Shown: positions 6,247-6,388 of the stretch, piece by piece | Numbering within the stretch: position 1 is the first letter of the stretch | How the letters are laid out: each line of letters starts with the position of its first letter | Assembly: GCA_023393045.1 (NCBI GenBank) | Contig: JAEWMV010000241.1 | Location: 1 to 6,388 of the forward strand | From: Bacillota bacterium | GTDB taxonomy: Bacteria; Bacillota; Clostridia; Christensenellales; CAG-138 | Direction: 5' to 3' | Length of the DNA: 6,388 nucleotides | Notes under the pieces: model-generated | The model's database searches: none | What the model was told of the DNA's origin: nothing | The model's input: only the letters and a program-made list of their open reading frames with translations | Made by a program: the position numbers and the translations under genes

Positions 6247-6261
6247 AAATTGAGAATTGAC
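6241..6261 (+). repeat. Three tandem AATTGA(N) heptads
   Basis: Three consecutive 7-base units, AATTGAA, AATTGAG and AATTGAC, occupy 6241-6261. The first unit holds the stop codon TGA (6244-6246) of the FAD gene. They lie directly before the terminator hairpin. Confidence 0.65.
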
Positions 6262-6266
6262 AACCG

Positions 6267-6295
6267 AAAAATCCCCGCCGTAGCGGGGATTTTTT
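6267..6295 (+). terminator. Intrinsic terminator of the FAD dehydrogenase gene
   Basis: AAAAATCCCCGC (6267-6278) pairs perfectly with GCGGGGATTTTT (6283-6294) around the loop CGTA (6279-6282). The GC-rich core is ATCCCCGC with GCGGGGAT, followed by a T-run through 6295. The A-run on the other side could let it also work for minus-strand transcripts arriving from the right. Confidence 0.92.
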
Positions 6296-6302
6296 GGGCT
6301 CT

Positions 6303-6388
6303 CCGTCAATAGTTGGGGTAGAGAGAAAATAGACTAAGATCAGCGGGCTGATTGCGGGAGAGCGATCAGCCCGCATTGTCGTTGACGG
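6303..6388. repeat. Nested inverted-repeat element at window end
   Basis: An outer pair, CCGTCAA (6303-6309) and TTGACGG (6382-6388), encloses a strong hairpin at 6343-6374. Between the outer left arm and the hairpin is a purine-rich stretch. No coding frame of note is seen. It could be a structured leader RNA of a gene beyond the window, a small non-autonomous mobile element, or a second terminator region. The right edge is cut by the window, so its full extent is unknown. Confidence 0.5.
6343..6374. other. Strong 13-bp hairpin inside the terminal element
   Basis: GCGGGCTGATTGC (6343-6355) pairs with GCGATCAGCCCGC (6362-6374) with a single G-T pair, leaving a 6-base GGGAGA loop. The sequence after it (ATTGTCGTTG) is not a clean T-run, so a classic terminator is doubtful on the plus strand. 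On the minus strand the following bases are mixed too. Confidence 0.6.

Noticed and set aside
6257..6262. Perfect TTGACA that could be a -35 box
   Set aside because: The position 17 bases downstream falls in the terminator hairpin and has no -10 match.
4801..6309. A roughly 500-codon open frame on the minus strand opposite the FAD dehydrogenase
   Set aside because: The plus-strand protein has clear FAD motifs, promoter, ribosome site and terminator. The reverse translation is His/Ala/Arg-rich low-complexity text with no domain, as expected for the shadow of a GC-rich gene.
6303..6388. T-box, SRP RNA or tRNA at the window end
   Set aside because: None of the conserved sequence signatures of these RNAs is visible.

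Overview
The window looks like chromosomal DNA of a moderately high-GC Bacillota, probably Clostridia. The signs are strong GGAGG-type ribosome sites, SigA-type promoters, a YycJ/WalJ-like hydrolase and a Clostridia-style FAD protein. This placement is inference from gene content and style, not from a marker gene. Six protein genes are supported. I see no CRISPR array, tRNA, rRNA, transposase or phage gene.

Layout, left to right. Bases 1-158 hold no convincing gene, only a short GC-rich inverted-repeat patch. A WalJ/YycJ-like metallo-beta-lactamase-fold hydrolase (159-944, +) meets a GNAT acetyltransferase (953-1495, -) end to end with 8 bases between them. The GNAT gene is clearly more AT-rich than its neighbours and may be acquired. 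Next come two minus-strand genes: a PAP2-type membrane phosphatase/phosphotransferase (1586-2275) and, upstream of it, a GH20 beta-N-acetylhexosaminidase (2317-3858). They are 41 bases apart and probably co-transcribed. Divergent from them is a PIG-L/LmbE-family Zn de-N-acetylase (3951-4709, +). Last is an uncharacterised FAD-dependent dehydrogenase (4843-6246, +) with its own consensus promoter, a palindromic leader and a strong intrinsic terminator. The final ~90 bases form a nested inverted-repeat element that runs to the window edge.

How the genes fit together. The best functional unit is the divergent trio: GH20 removes terminal GlcNAc/GalNAc, PIG-L deacetylates N-acetylated amino sugars, and a PAP2 membrane enzyme acts on phospho-lipid or phospho-head-group substrates. 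The GH20 and PIG-L promoters overlap within about 45 bases, so the two sides may be coordinated. This suggests intracellular or membrane-side amino-sugar or glycolipid turnover, but no substrate can be read from sequence. The other genes look like independent single-gene units.

Four start codons were moved inward from the longest possible frame, because a good Shine-Dalgarno sequence (and in two cases the promoter position) favours the internal ATG. I did not find a clearly new multi-gene system. The most interesting unexplained items are the leader palindrome at 4773-4801, the structured element at 6303-6388, and the Cys-rich FAD protein.
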